Shown here: positions 8,499 through 16,860 of the stretch, one piece after another
Position numbering within the stretch: position 1 is the stretch's first letter
Layout: each line of letters opens with the position of its first letter
Source: Ardenticatenales bacterium
Lineage (GTDB): Bacteria > Chloroflexota > Anaerolineae > Promineifilales > Promineifilaceae
NCBI GenBank assembly: GCA_020634515.1
Contig: JACKBL010000004.1
Coordinates: 186,001-250,000, forward strand
DNA length: 64,000 nt
Reading direction: 5' to 3'
The notes under the pieces: generated by a model
Databases searched by the model: none
What the model saw: only the letters and a program-made list of their open reading frames with translations
What the model was told of the DNA's origin: nothing
Program-made: the position numbers and the translations under genes

Positions 8499-9329
8499 AT
8501 GACAACGCATGTTTCTACGAAAACATTCACCACGGCCCCCGTCAAAGCGCCTAAAGCGAGCCTGCTACTGCAAATCCTGCTCGTGACCCAGCGCAACCTG
8601 ATCACGATCTTCCGCACGCCCGCCGCCCTACTGCCGCCGCTGGCGATCAGCATCTTCTTCCTGGTGATTTACGAATCAACGCTGGGCAAGGCGGCCAACT
8701 TCATCCCCAACCTGAGCGGCAACAGCTACCTGGGCTTCATTCTGCCCCTTTCCATCGTCAGTTCGTCATTGTCGGGCGCGGGCATCGCCGCGCAAAACCT
8801 GGTGCGGGACATTGAAACGGGGTATTTCGACAAGCTGCTGCTTACTCCCATCAGCCGCGCCGCCCTGCTGCTGGGACCTATCCTGGCCGGGTCCTTCATC
8901 CTGGGGCTGCAAGCAAGCATCGTCATTGCCGTGGCTTTGATCCTGGGATTGGAATCGGCCACGGGGCTGGGCGGGCTGCTGCTCGTCATCGGGCTGGCAA
9001 TTCTACTGGGCACGGGATTCGCGGGCTTCACCGTCTCCGCGGCGCTGGGCAGCGGCAGCGCCGCCGCCACGCAAGGAGCCAGCTTCATCTTCTTCCCCCT
9101 CACCTTTCTTACGGCCAGTTTTGTGCCGCTGGACCTGCTCAGCGGCTGGCTGAATACGGCGGCGCGCTTCAATCCCATCACCTATGTGCTGGAAGCGATG
9201 CGCACGGTCTTGAACACGGGATGGGATGGGAACGCCATCTGGCGCGGCGTCCTGGCGTGCCTCATTCTGGCGGCCATCATGTATGCCCTGGCCGTCTACG
9301 CCCTGCGTGTGCGCACACGGCGCAATTGA
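8499..9329 (+). CDS. ABC-2 type transporter permease
   Basis: 276 residues with six membrane helices in the ABC-2 arrangement, including a cytoplasmic N-terminus, an LGFILPLSIVSSSLSGAGIAAQNLVRDIETGYFD-region and the FNPITYVLEAMR motif near the C-terminus that is typical of DrrB/ABC-2 permeases. It forms the membrane channel for the ATPase just upstream. ACGAGG precedes the ATG by about nine bases. A 15-bp inverted repeat follows 41 bases past the stop. Confidence 0.9.
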   Translation: MTTHVSTKTFTTAPVKAPKASLLLQILLVTQRNLITIFRTPAALLPPLAISIFFLVIYESTLGKAANFIPNLSGNSYLGFILPLSIVSSSLSGAGIAAQNLVRDIETGYFDKLLLTPISRAALLLGPILAGSFILGLQASIVIAVALILGLESATGLGGLLLVIGLAILLGTGFAGFTVSAALGSGSAAATQGASFIFFPLTFLTASFVPLDLLSGWLNTAARFNPITYVLEAMRTVLNTGWDGNAIWRGVLACLILAAIMYALAVYALRVRTRRN

Positions 9330-9369
9330 TTCCGCAAAGAAAACGGCTACCGGCTACCCTTCTCGTGGG

Positions 9370-9409
9370 CTGAGCCTGTCAAAGCCCATACAGCCTTTGA
9401 CAGGCTCAG
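9370..9409. repeat. CTGAGCCTGTCAAAG inverted repeat
   Basis: Perfect 15-base arms (9370-9384 and 9395-9409) enclose a 10-base loop. The core CTGAGCCTGTC recurs at 14910-14947. There is no T-run, so it is probably a dispersed palindromic repeat that may also act at the 3' end of the ABC operon transcript. Confidence 0.7.
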
Positions 9410-9418
9410 GCAACGAGC

Positions 9419-9567
9419 TTAGGGCGCATCGGTTCATTAAGGCTTCGCTCGGGAATTGACGGATGCGCTGGAAGGGTTCTTATGTATTGGAAAGTCCAAA
9501 GTTAATTCCGAGCGAACCCTTAGGGCGCATCCATTCATAAAGGCTTCGCTCGGGAATTGACGGATGC
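9419..9567. repeat. Two 48-bp direct repeats with an inverted segment between
   Basis: A 48-base sequence beginning TTAGGGCGCATC and ending TTGACGGATGC occurs at 9419-9466 and again at 9520-9567, differing at only a few positions. Between them, TTAATTCCGAGCGAACCC (9502-9519) is an inverted copy of the repeat's TTCGCTCGGGAATT core. With the hairpin just to the left, this fills most of the 392-base gap at 9330-9721, where I see no gene. Confidence 0.75.
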
Positions 9568-9721
9568 ATAATTGCCGGCAAAAAAGAACTTTAGGCTCCC
9601 GCGGCGTTTTGGGCATGTCATGCTCAGGGCAGGCTGAAGAGAGGAATCCCGGCGGACGTTGTGGGCGCGCGCCATCGGGATTCCTTGCCGCGCCCGAAAT
9701 AACGGGCGTTTGTCCCCATTT

Positions 9722-10012
9722 TTAGCTATCGTCGGGCCAGGGCCAGTTGACCCCGTCTGGCGGTAATCCTTCCCCCAAGTCGTTAATCGCCACCACCTCG
9801 CTCCCCTCCAGCCACACCTCCGCCGCCTGCCACAAATCGAAGCCGCGCACGGCCAATGAAGTCAGATAGCGATCCGGTTCGTCATCCTCTTCCTGATCCA
9901 GCACATGAACGACCACATCCGGGCAGGCAAAATACCCCCGCGCCCAATCTTCGACTGCCACTGTAATGATCTGGTAAAGTGTGTTTAATGTTGCGGTACT
10001 CTGCTGCGCCAT
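9722..10012 (-). CDS. Small acidic hypothetical protein
   Basis: 96 residues. GGAGG five bases before the ATG fixes this start; the longer open frame upstream runs through an intergenic CACTCGCC/CAACTG repeat tract. The protein is acidic, with no membrane segment: a helical start (TLNTLYQIITVAVEDW), a DVVVHVLDQEEDDEPDRYL strand-turn region and a Pro/Trp-rich tail. I do not recognise the family. It lies 150 bases downstream of nothing on its own strand except the MutS-like gene's far end, and could be monocistronic. Confidence 0.6.
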   Translation of the reverse strand: MAQQSTATLNTLYQIITVAVEDWARGYFACPDVVVHVLDQEEDDEPDRYLTSLAVRGFDLWQAAEVWLEGSEVVAINDLGEGLPPDGVNWPWPDDS

Positions 10013-10162
10013 TCTGCCTCCAACTTGTCTATCAGGCTTCCGCGTATATTTATATCTCTCGTCCTGAATTTGACAAGAGGGGGTAGGGCGGATGGTTGAC
10101 AGTTTGCCGTTGATGGTTTGTAGTTGGGGGGGCACTGACCACTCGCCACCCGCCACCCGCCT

Positions 10163-12064
10163 CTACAGGGGCAGGCCTTCGAGGCGCATGATTTTGAGGG
10201 CGTTGGTGGTGGGGCAGGGGCCGGGGTAGAGGCGGTAGTCGAACGTCATGCGCCCGTCGCGGATGTCGTCGCGGAAGTGGGCGTTACGCACGGTGGAGAT
10301 TTCGTCGGCGAGTTGGACCAGTTCGAGGTCGTGGGTGGAGATGAGGGTAACGCCGTTTTTGCCGGCAATCGCCCGGACATAAGCGCGACTCCCGATGAGG
10401 CGTTCGCGGTTGTTCGTGCCGCGAAAAATCTCGTCGATGAGGCTGAATTGGGGCAAGGGGTGGGGCGTGTCCAGGTGATGCCGCAGCGACTTCAGGCGGC
10501 GCACCTCGGCGTAAAAGTAGGAAATGCCGTCGGCGAGGGAGTCGCTGACGCGGATGCTGGTAAAGAGGCGGAAAAGGCGAGCGTGGAGGGCGGCGGCGTT
10601 GACGGGCGCGCCCACGTAGGCCAGGGCCAGGTTGATGCCCACGGTGCGCAGGAAGGTGCTTTTTCCGGCCATGTTGGAGCCGGTAATGATAACAACATCC
10701 CCCAGGCGGCTCAGGGTGAAGTCATTACAAACCTTTTCCGCTGCTGGCAGCAGGGGATGCCCCAGTTGGGTGGCGGTGAAGACGGGTTCGGGGGTATCCG
10801 TGCCGGCAAAAGTGGGAAACACGTAGTCGGGATTGAGGTGAGCGAAATTCGCCAGGGCAGCGAGGGCTTCGATATGAAACCAGGCGTCCAGCCAGTGGGG
10901 AAGCTGTCGGCGCAGCGCCTGCTGCTGCTGTTGCAGGCGGTAGGCGAAGTAAAGGTCCCAGGGGAAGAGCAGGTTGAGGACGAGCCAGAGGGCGGGGTTT
11001 TTGCCCGCGCCGGTGGCGGCCACGAGGCGTTGGACCTGGGCGAGGAAGCGGGAGGGGCGCTGTGCGGGCTGCCAGAAGGGGGCGGCGACGGGGCGCAGGT
11101 GGGGCGTGGCCTGGTAGGAGAAGGTTTCCAGGTGGTGGAAAACCTGGATGAGTTGCTGGAGGGCGTCCTGGAGGAGGGCGGCGTCGCGGAAGGCGGAGCC
11201 GGTGGCGCGGGATTGAAGCATGATCAGGCTGAAGTAAAGGAGGAGGGTGATTTGCCAGAATGCCGGCATCACGCCCACCCCATACAGCAGCGCCAACACC
11301 CCATTCACCACGGCTAATCCCCCGCATACCCACAGCCAGCGGCGCAAATGGGCGTGGACCGGCTGCCGCCCCAGCCACGCCAGCAGTTCATCCGCGCGCC
11401 ATTTCTCTCCGGCGGCGGCGCGGGTTTCCGGTCCGCCACGCAGCGCCAGCACCGGGCGGCGCGCCGCCGTTTGCGCGTGCAGCGCCAGCCGATCCCGAAA
11501 CAACGTTTGCGCCGTCAGTTCGCGTACCTGCGCCTGGCGCAAGGCAATCGTCTCCCGTTCCGGCAGGGGCGCGGCCAGCCAATCGCGCAGCAAGCGGCTG
11601 CCCCCCTGCGCCGCGCATGTGTCCAGCAAGCGGTGCAGCGCCACCGGTCCCACCAGGTCCAGGTCCGGCTCAAAAGGGTGGTCAAAATCGGGCTGCGTGA
11701 AGATGGCGGGGGGGATGTTTTGCCAGTCGAGCGTGGCGCGGGCAATGTGCGCCCGTTTGATTTGCTGCCAGAGCGTATACTGGGCAATGTGGCGGTCAAT
11801 GCGGCGGTGCTGGCGCACGACGAGGCCAAAGAGCAGCAGGACCAACAGCAGCGCTGCCGCCCCCCAGAGGACGCCCGCCTGCTCATAAACGGTTCCCGCC
11901 AGCAGCACACCACCGAAGAACGCGCCCAAGCGCAGCCAGGAGTAGCGATAACTGAGGCGGCGCAGCACCTCCACGCGCCGCTGTAGGCGGTCGATCTGGT
12001 TTTGCAGCACGCGCAGGCGATTTTGTTTAACGACGTCGGTGTTTTCCGTGGGGCGATTGTTCAT
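10163..12064 (-). CDS. Membrane-anchored MutS-family ATPase
   Basis: 633 residues. Two hydrophobic helices lie near residues 40-85, and two more near 230-280. There is no mismatch-binding domain I. The C-terminal third is a MutS domain V ATPase: Walker A GSNMAGKSTF (~residue 460), LIDEIFRGTNNRER (Walker B with the MutS-type loop) and ISTHDLEL. The central region resembles the MutS lever/core. Such proteins are widespread but poorly studied; absence of the mismatch-recognition domain argues against canonical mismatch repair, and the hydrophobic helices suggest membrane attachment. The ATG at 12064 was chosen over a GTG two codons upstream. Confidence 0.82.
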   Translation of the reverse strand: MNNRPTENTDVVKQNRLRVLQNQIDRLQRRVEVLRRLSYRYSWLRLGAFFGGVLLAGTVYEQAGVLWGAAALLLVLLLFGLVVRQHRRIDRHIAQYTLWQQIKRAHIARATLDWQNIPPAIFTQPDFDHPFEPDLDLVGPVALHRLLDTCAAQGGSRLLRDWLAAPLPERETIALRQAQVRELTAQTLFRDRLALHAQTAARRPVLALRGGPETRAAAGEKWRADELLAWLGRQPVHAHLRRWLWVCGGLAVVNGVLALLYGVGVMPAFWQITLLLYFSLIMLQSRATGSAFRDAALLQDALQQLIQVFHHLETFSYQATPHLRPVAAPFWQPAQRPSRFLAQVQRLVAATGAGKNPALWLVLNLLFPWDLYFAYRLQQQQQALRRQLPHWLDAWFHIEALAALANFAHLNPDYVFPTFAGTDTPEPVFTATQLGHPLLPAAEKVCNDFTLSRLGDVVIITGSNMAGKSTFLRTVGINLALAYVGAPVNAAALHARLFRLFTSIRVSDSLADGISYFYAEVRRLKSLRHHLDTPHPLPQFSLIDEIFRGTNNRERLIGSRAYVRAIAGKNGVTLISTHDLELVQLADEISTVRNAHFRDDIRDGRMTFDYRLYPGPCPTTNALKIMRLEGLPL

Positions 12065-12332
12065 GCGCACCAGTATACCTCACTCCAGACACTGCGAGGG
12101 ATAGCCCGTGACCTACGCGCGGGCATTCCGCACCCCATTGACGGCTTCGTGCCCTACAACGCTTGCTCAATGCGTTCCCGCAAGAAAACCTACCTACTCA
12201 GGAATGGTCCAGGAAGTATGGGCAAGGCGCGCCGCGATGGATGAAGACAATCAGGATGGCGCGGGATGGCGCGGATTGATGTTCTATCCGCCTTTTTCCG
12301 CGTTCCGCGAAGGGAATGCCGGCATTCCCCCC

Positions 12333-13562
12333 TCAAGAATCCATCACCAACGCAATCAAAAATGCCGGCCCTTCATCAATCAACCCCTCGCCCGCCTCTT
12401 CCGAATTGGCGAGAATGACAAACCCCATATTCAGGTCGGGGACAAAACCAATGACGCTCACGTAGTTGTCGTAAGCCCCGTCATGCCAAATAACCTCATG
12501 GCCTTCATGCTCGCTGATTTCCCACCCCATCGCATAATTCTCCAGGTCCGGCTTCCAGGTCTCGCGCAGATTCTCCTCCGAGACCACGCGCGTGCCATTG
12601 GGCGCTTGCCCGCGATGGAGCTGCGTGCTAATGTAAGCGGCCATGTCCATCACATTCGCCTTGACCGTGCCGGAGGGAGCCAGCGGATCGCCGTCGAAAT
12701 CTTCCCGTTCCGCCGCAACCGCATTCCCCGCCTTGATGACATAAGATTTACCGTAGTTCGGGTTGGTTTCGGCATCACTGACATGCACCACGGCGGCACT
12801 CATGCCGATGGGGTCGAACACTTGCCGCCGTAAAAGCCGCGCATACCCCGTGTAGAGGTCAGGATAGCGCCCCCCGGCGGCCATGACGCCCAAATACCCG
12901 GCGAGAGAAGCGGAGATATTGCTATAACTGAATTGCTCGCCGGGCATGCCCAGGAGGGGAACGGTTTTCACATACGCAAAAAGATCTTCGCCGGCGGCAT
13001 CATCAACATCAAAATCATCTTCGGCATCATCAGGGATGCCGCTTTGCATACTCAACAAGTGACGAATCGTGACCGCTTCCGTCGCTTCCGCCGACGACAG
13101 CGCAAAATCGGGGTCTATTTCTACAACCGGCGTATCCCAATCGAACAGCCCCTGGTCAACCAACGTGGCCATCATCATCGCGGTCATTGACTTGTTCGTA
13201 GAGCCAATGTGAAACAGCGTTTCCGGCGTGACGGGCAGTTGCTTTTCCACGTCACGAAACCCAAAGCCCTCCGCGAAGACCACGGCATCGCCGCGCACAA
13301 CCGCGACCGCCGCCCCCGGAAGGCCATCCGCCATCATCCGGCCTTCGACAAATTCCGTGATCTTTTGCGCAAAATCCCCTTGGTCTTGGGCTATTTCCTC
13401 TCCATCCGCGCCACCTGCCCCCTCTGGAACAAGGCTAACGCTTTCATCCGCGCCCGGAACGTTATCGGCCATTGTATCCGCTTCCGGTCCGCCGCACCCG
13501 ACGAGGAGGATGAGAAGCAAAACGAGTAGGTTGATGATGTGGACTGTTCTTTGATTTTTCAC
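12333..13562 (-). CDS. Beta-lactamase-fold serine hydrolase lipoprotein (class C/PBP-like)
   Basis: 409 residues from a GTG start. A lipoprotein signal peptide ends in LLVGC with Cys23, followed by an acidic linker. The catalytic SxxK is Ser121-Lys124 in GSTNKS, the YxN motif appears as YSN in EQFSYSNIS, and a late HDG (in VIWHDGAYDN) matches the HxG position. These are the hallmarks of the AmpC/EstB/PBP4* group, which includes esterases, D-aminopeptidases and a few true beta-lactamases. The protein would be anchored on the outer face of the membrane. Substrate cannot be assigned. It is flanked by repeats-free gaps of ~235-270 bases. Confidence 0.85.
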   Translation of the reverse strand: MKNQRTVHIINLLVLLLILLVGCGGPEADTMADNVPGADESVSLVPEGAGGADGEEIAQDQGDFAQKITEFVEGRMMADGLPGAAVAVVRGDAVVFAEGFGFRDVEKQLPVTPETLFHIGSTNKSMTAMMMATLVDQGLFDWDTPVVEIDPDFALSSAEATEAVTIRHLLSMQSGIPDDAEDDFDVDDAAGEDLFAYVKTVPLLGMPGEQFSYSNISASLAGYLGVMAAGGRYPDLYTGYARLLRRQVFDPIGMSAAVVHVSDAETNPNYGKSYVIKAGNAVAAEREDFDGDPLAPSGTVKANVMDMAAYISTQLHRGQAPNGTRVVSEENLRETWKPDLENYAMGWEISEHEGHEVIWHDGAYDNYVSVIGFVPDLNMGFVILANSEEAGEGLIDEGPAFLIALVMDS

Positions 13563-13797
13563 TTCAATGCCCTTTGGCGACCGGCGTTTCCACCAACCGC
13601 TTGTTTTTTGCGGGAAAATGCCGGCAAGTCATCTCCTGCCCACCGCACAATAGCACGCGCCTGGGCATCCCGACAAAATGAGACTGCGTTCCGTGATGGA
13701 TGATATGCGGTAAGTTTGCCAGAGCGGTTTGGCACGTGGTCGCGCTGGCGGACAGATGAGCGGCACGGCGCATTTGGCCGGAGATTATCTCAAGGCG

Positions 13798-14229
13798 CTA
13801 CCGATTCCAGGTGTCATATTTCTCGGCCAGCGCCATCATAAATGCTTCGTCAGCAAACTCAAGCTCAGTGAGGGAGGCCAATTCGACCAGGTATTGATCA
13901 AATCCCCCCGGACTGAAAATGGTAAGCAGTTTTCCTCCTTGTTCACAAGTCACCTCGTGCCAGATGCCCGGAGGAATGTTGACCGTTGTACCGGGCGTCG
14001 CCACCACCAGTCCGTCGTCAAACTTAAACGCAACCTCACCCGCCAGAATATAGAAAATTTCAGTCATGATTTTATGATAGTGCCGAGACAAATGGAAACC
14101 CGCTTTGAGGGTATCTTCCACTAACGTGACTCGCCCTCCGGTTAAATCCAAACCGCATTTAACAAAAATGTGATCTTTAGACCAATCATATTCCATGCCT
14201 TGGCTGGGGGGAACAACTTGCTGCTGCAT
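13798..14229 (-). CDS. Cupin-domain protein
   Basis: 143 residues. The double-stranded beta-helix is shown by HLSRHYHKIMTEIFYILAG (metal-ligand histidines and Glu of cupin motif 1) and PPGIWHEVTC (motif 2 His). The protein may bind a metal and act as a small dioxygenase, isomerase or sensor; the exact reaction is unknown. GGAGAAG lies seven bases before the ATG. It sits 60 bases downstream of a MarR regulator on the same strand, so the two probably form one transcript. Confidence 0.85.
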   Translation of the reverse strand: MQQQVVPPSQGMEYDWSKDHIFVKCGLDLTGGRVTLVEDTLKAGFHLSRHYHKIMTEIFYILAGEVAFKFDDGLVVATPGTTVNIPPGIWHEVTCEQGGKLLTIFSPGGFDQYLVELASLTELEFADEAFMMALAEKYDTWNR

Positions 14230-14289
14230 ATGTCTTCTCCTGATAATAGGGTTAGCGACTGCTGGAGATTGGTATCGACCTGGCCGTTT

Positions 14290-14769
14290 TCATTCTGTAC
14301 TGGTTTTGGCTTCGGGTATTGAGGCGCTATCCTGTTGTTCAACCCGCCGCCAGAATTCAGCCATCTGCGCCAACTCCTCATCGCTGAAAAACGCCAAAAA
14401 ATTGCGCCTCACAAAAACAATGTGCGCCCGCAAAGCCCGGCGAAAGTGTTCCAAGCCGGTTTCGGTGAGTACCGCATAGGCGCCCCGCCGATCTTCCGTG
14501 GCACTTTCACGAACGACCAACCCGGCTTGCTCCAAACGTCCCACCATTCTGCTAACACCACTGCGGGTTAACACACTTTGCTCCGCTAAATCCTGAATCC
14601 GCAACCGATGGTCTTCCGTCCAGGACAGACGCAACAATACCTCAAACTCAACATGGCTAATCCGCGAGTGTTCCTGCAAGTCGGCCTCAATCCGACGGAC
14701 TAGCCGACCATACATGCCCAGTAAACCGCCCCAGGCATTCTGTTCCAAAGGGGTAAAATCGTCATCCAT
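14290..14769 (-). CDS. MarR-family transcriptional regulator
   Basis: 159 residues with the winged-helix layout: an N-terminal dimerisation helix, the recognition region LRIQDLAEQSVLTRSGVSRMV, and the wing ESATEDRRGAYAVLTETG with the conserved DRR. The start ATG is preceded by AACAGG; a longer frame upstream is possible. It is transcribed divergently from the small monooxygenase-like gene at 15106. The gap between them contains a strong promoter with one palindrome between the -35 and -10 boxes and a 26-bp palindrome just after it, the expected layout for MarR repression. Likely inducers are phenolic or quinone-like compounds, by family analogy. Confidence 0.9.
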   Translation of the reverse strand: MDDDFTPLEQNAWGGLLGMYGRLVRRIEADLQEHSRISHVEFEVLLRLSWTEDHRLRIQDLAEQSVLTRSGVSRMVGRLEQAGLVVRESATEDRRGAYAVLTETGLEHFRRALRAHIVFVRRNFLAFFSDEELAQMAEFWRRVEQQDSASIPEAKTSTE

Positions 14770-14909
14770 TTCAGAACCTGTTCGACCACCAGAGGTGCGT
14801 CTCACTTACAAACAGCTTTTTCATCGTGCCACCCACGGGAAAAGCAGGCGGCACCGTTGCAGTTACATCTTTTTGCTGTAACTTCTCGATATTTCGGGGG
14901 AACCGCAAC

Positions 14910-14947
14910 CTGAGCTTGTCGAAGGACATTGTTTTCGACAGGCTCAG
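14910..14947. repeat. CTGAGC(T/C)TGTCGAA inverted repeat
   Basis: Arms at 14910-14923 and 14934-14947 match with one T:G position. This is the same repeat family as 9370-9409. It lies between the marR gene and the divergent promoter. Confidence 0.65.
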
Positions 14948-14987
14948 CCAACTTTGCCCCACTTTATTGAGAAGATACTTTTTGCTG

Positions 14988-15017
14988 TTGACAGATGCGT
15001 GCTCACGCATATACAAT
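14988..15017 (+). promoter_or_regulatory. Sigma-70-type promoter of the 15106 gene
   Basis: A consensus TTGACA (14988-14993) is followed after 18 bases by TACAAT (15012-15017); TATACA at 15010-15015 is an overlapping alternative with a 16-base spacer. It faces the monooxygenase-like gene and is embedded between two palindromes. Confidence 0.7.
14995..15010. promoter_or_regulatory. Palindromic operator inside the promoter spacer
   Basis: ATGCGTG-CT-CACGCAT is a perfect 7-2-7 palindrome lying between the -35 and -10 boxes. A repressor bound here would block RNA polymerase. It shares the TGCGTG core with the larger palindrome downstream; the adjacent MarR protein is the obvious candidate ligand. 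Confidence 0.6.
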
Positions 15018-15021
15018 ACAG

Positions 15022-15047
15022 ATTATGTGCGTGCGCACGCACATAAT
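15022..15047. promoter_or_regulatory. 26-bp perfect palindrome, probable MarR operator
   Basis: The sequence from ATTATGTGCGTGC (15022-15034) is followed directly by its reverse complement GCACGCACATAAT (15035-15047). It starts four bases after the -10 box, covering the expected transcription start. Centre-to-centre distance to the spacer palindrome is about 32 bases, three helical turns. Confidence 0.65.
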
Positions 15048-15105
15048 TTGTCATTATTGTAACACGGATCCGTTGCGACAGCAAAACAACAAGGAGAAAA
15101 CTGTA

Positions 15106-15399
15106 ATGAATGTGATTCAAATTGTACGGTTCAAGCTGAATGCGGGCGTAGATGAAGCCGCGTTTCGGGCTATCAATGAGCGATTCCAGAAAGAGGTCGT
15201 TCCTACTTTGCCAGGACTATTGCGGCGGGAGGCCACAGTAGGAGAAAATGGCGAGTGGCTGTTGGTGTTGCGCTACGACACGATGGAAAACGCGCGCGGT
15301 GGCGCCCAAAGAGACACCAGTGAGATGGCTCATACCTTCATGTCTTTCATTGATATGCGTACAATGTCCGCCGGATTCTTCACCATTGTCAGCGAATAA
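15106..15399 (+). CDS. Small dimeric alpha/beta-barrel protein, antibiotic biosynthesis monooxygenase-like
   Basis: 97 residues. AAGGAG precedes the ATG by nine bases. The order beta (IQIVRFKLNAG), helix (DEAAFRAINERFQKEVVPTL), beta (LLRREATVGENGEWLLVLRYD), helix and a final beta strand is the ferredoxin-like dimeric barrel of the ABM/EthD/Dabb group. Members range from quinol monooxygenases to heme-degrading enzymes; no catalytic residue decides here. Transcription from a promoter flanked by MarR-type operators suggests induction by a small aromatic or oxidised compound. Confidence 0.7.
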   Translation: MNVIQIVRFKLNAGVDEAAFRAINERFQKEVVPTLPGLLRREATVGENGEWLLVLRYDTMENARGGAQRDTSEMAHTFMSFIDMRTMSAGFFTIVSE

Positions 15400-15410
15400 T
15401 CTTTGATTGG

Positions 15411-15445
15411 CCTATGCCCGCTACTTCAGATAGTGGGCATAGGCT
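15411..15445 (+). terminator. Hairpin terminator-like element
   Basis: GCCTATGCCC (15411-15420) pairs with GGGCATAGGC (15436-15445), extended by CTA/TAG across a seven-base loop. It lies 12 bases past the stop of the 15106 gene. The following tract (TATTG) is only weakly T-rich. The rest of the 15400-15715 gap holds no gene I can support. Confidence 0.5.
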
Positions 15446-15715
15446 ATTGCCGGCACAATCAGGTCCATGCGCCTGGAAAAACGACTGACGCTTGCTGAGT
15501 GGCGTCAGCCTGATTTAGAACGACTGAAGATACAGCAGCGGTTCTCATTTTGCGGGTATTCATGCAGGGGCGGGGTAGACGGGGCAGCAGCTGAATGCCG
15601 GCCCCCCCCCACTCGCCGCACACCATCACGGACAAAACGGGGCTGCATTCCGCGCACCCGTTTGGGGAGGGATGCGTGCCGGCATTTTCATCTTCAGCAA
15701 CCGAACGCCGCGCAC

Positions 15716-16516
15716 TTATCCGTTCACGGTTCCACAAACTGCCCAGGCTCGCGCGTTGAGGATGATCATCCCATCTGGTCCTTGTTGCAACTTCTCTTCG
15801 AGCTTCCGCGCCAGGTTCGCGCGACGCTCAGCGTTGAGGGATGCAACGTATGATGGCGCGGGGCCTGTTCCTCCCAGAAACGGTCGCCAATAGTCATCGA
15901 AGCCGGCAAACTCCGTGCGGATTTCCAGCGACTCGCAGCGCACATCACGAAGACCGCTGGCATGAAACAGCGATGCCAGCGCGTCACGGCGACAAAGAGG
16001 GAATCGGGCACCTTCGTCGAGCGCCGAGGCGGTTGAATCCTGCGAGGCCACCGCATCCCAAAAGTGGCGCAGAAACAGCATTCCGTCACCGTAATCCCAC
16101 ACGCACGCGGACACCGTGGACCGCGGTGCAGCCACGGAACACATTTCGTGAACGGCCCCTTCGGGGTCTGGCAGAAAATTCAAAGCGAGCAAGGAAGTAA
16201 CGCTGCCGTACCCCCCTGGGCGGTGCGGCAGACTGCCAACGCCAGCAATCACAAAGGATTGCCGGGCGTCACGACTGAGTTCTCGCGCGTATGCGACGAA
16301 GGGGGGCGATGGGTCGCAACCTACGACCGACGCAGGGTCGGCGTGGCGACAGACAGCATCGGCAAGCGCACCCGTACCACACCCGACATCCAACCAGTGA
16401 ACGCCGCGAGGAATTTGTAACCAGGAAACGAACTCAGGCGCGAGGCGGCGGCTCCATCGGCCCATGAAGTCTTCGTAGCTTGATCCCGCTGCCCATTGGT
16501 CCCGAACACCGGTCAT
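15716..16516 (-). CDS. SAM-dependent methyltransferase, class I
   Basis: 266 residues. Motif I appears as HWLDVGCGTGALADAV, the acidic residue after strand 2 as VVGCDPSPPFVAYA, and motif II/III as GGYGSVTSLLALNFLPDPEGAVHEM. This is the UbiE/COQ5-like Methyltransf_11 architecture. The N-terminal YEDFMGRWSRRLAPEFVSWL segment is common in Chloroflexota and actinobacterial small-molecule methyltransferases. Substrate unknown. The ATG at 16516 follows a GAGAGAGACGAG purine stretch. It is monocistronic as far as the window shows. Confidence 0.85.
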   Translation of the reverse strand: MTGVRDQWAAGSSYEDFMGRWSRRLAPEFVSWLQIPRGVHWLDVGCGTGALADAVCRHADPASVVGCDPSPPFVAYARELSRDARQSFVIAGVGSLPHRPGGYGSVTSLLALNFLPDPEGAVHEMCSVAAPRSTVSACVWDYGDGMLFLRHFWDAVASQDSTASALDEGARFPLCRRDALASLFHASGLRDVRCESLEIRTEFAGFDDYWRPFLGGTGPAPSYVASLNAERRANLARKLEEKLQQGPDGMIILNARAWAVCGTVNG

Positions 16517-16860
16517 CACTCGTCTCTCTCGCTGTCTGACAGTTGGTTGGTTGATGGTGATTTTACACAACCAGGGAATGCCGGCAACTTCGTTTTCATC
16601 TGTCCAAAGTGGGATATACTAGAAGGGCACGCCAGTTTACATGATGACATTTGTCTTCCCAGCGATGGCGATTTATCACTAGAGGAAGTTGCCGGCATTC
16701 GGCATACTACTTTGAATCGGTCAGCCGTGCGGAAAGGACCTTTTCGCCCTGCGGCTGTGGCTCTACTCGTTTGCCCCTGGCATTTCCCGCCTGCCAGGTC
16801 CGCGCTCAGGAACGAGTACGTAGCGGCAACGGAACAAACTCAGCAAGAAGGAGAATTTTT
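16517..16860. other. Intergenic region between divergent genes
   Basis: 344 bases between the minus-strand methyltransferase and the plus-strand flavoprotein. It holds TGCCGGCA motifs near 16578 and 16690 and a possible -10 box TATACT at 16615-16620 with no good -35. I see no gene here. Confidence 0.5.

Noticed and set aside
10277..11317. Plus-strand open frame opposite the MutS-like gene
   Set aside because: It is antisense to conserved ATPase motifs with no independent support.
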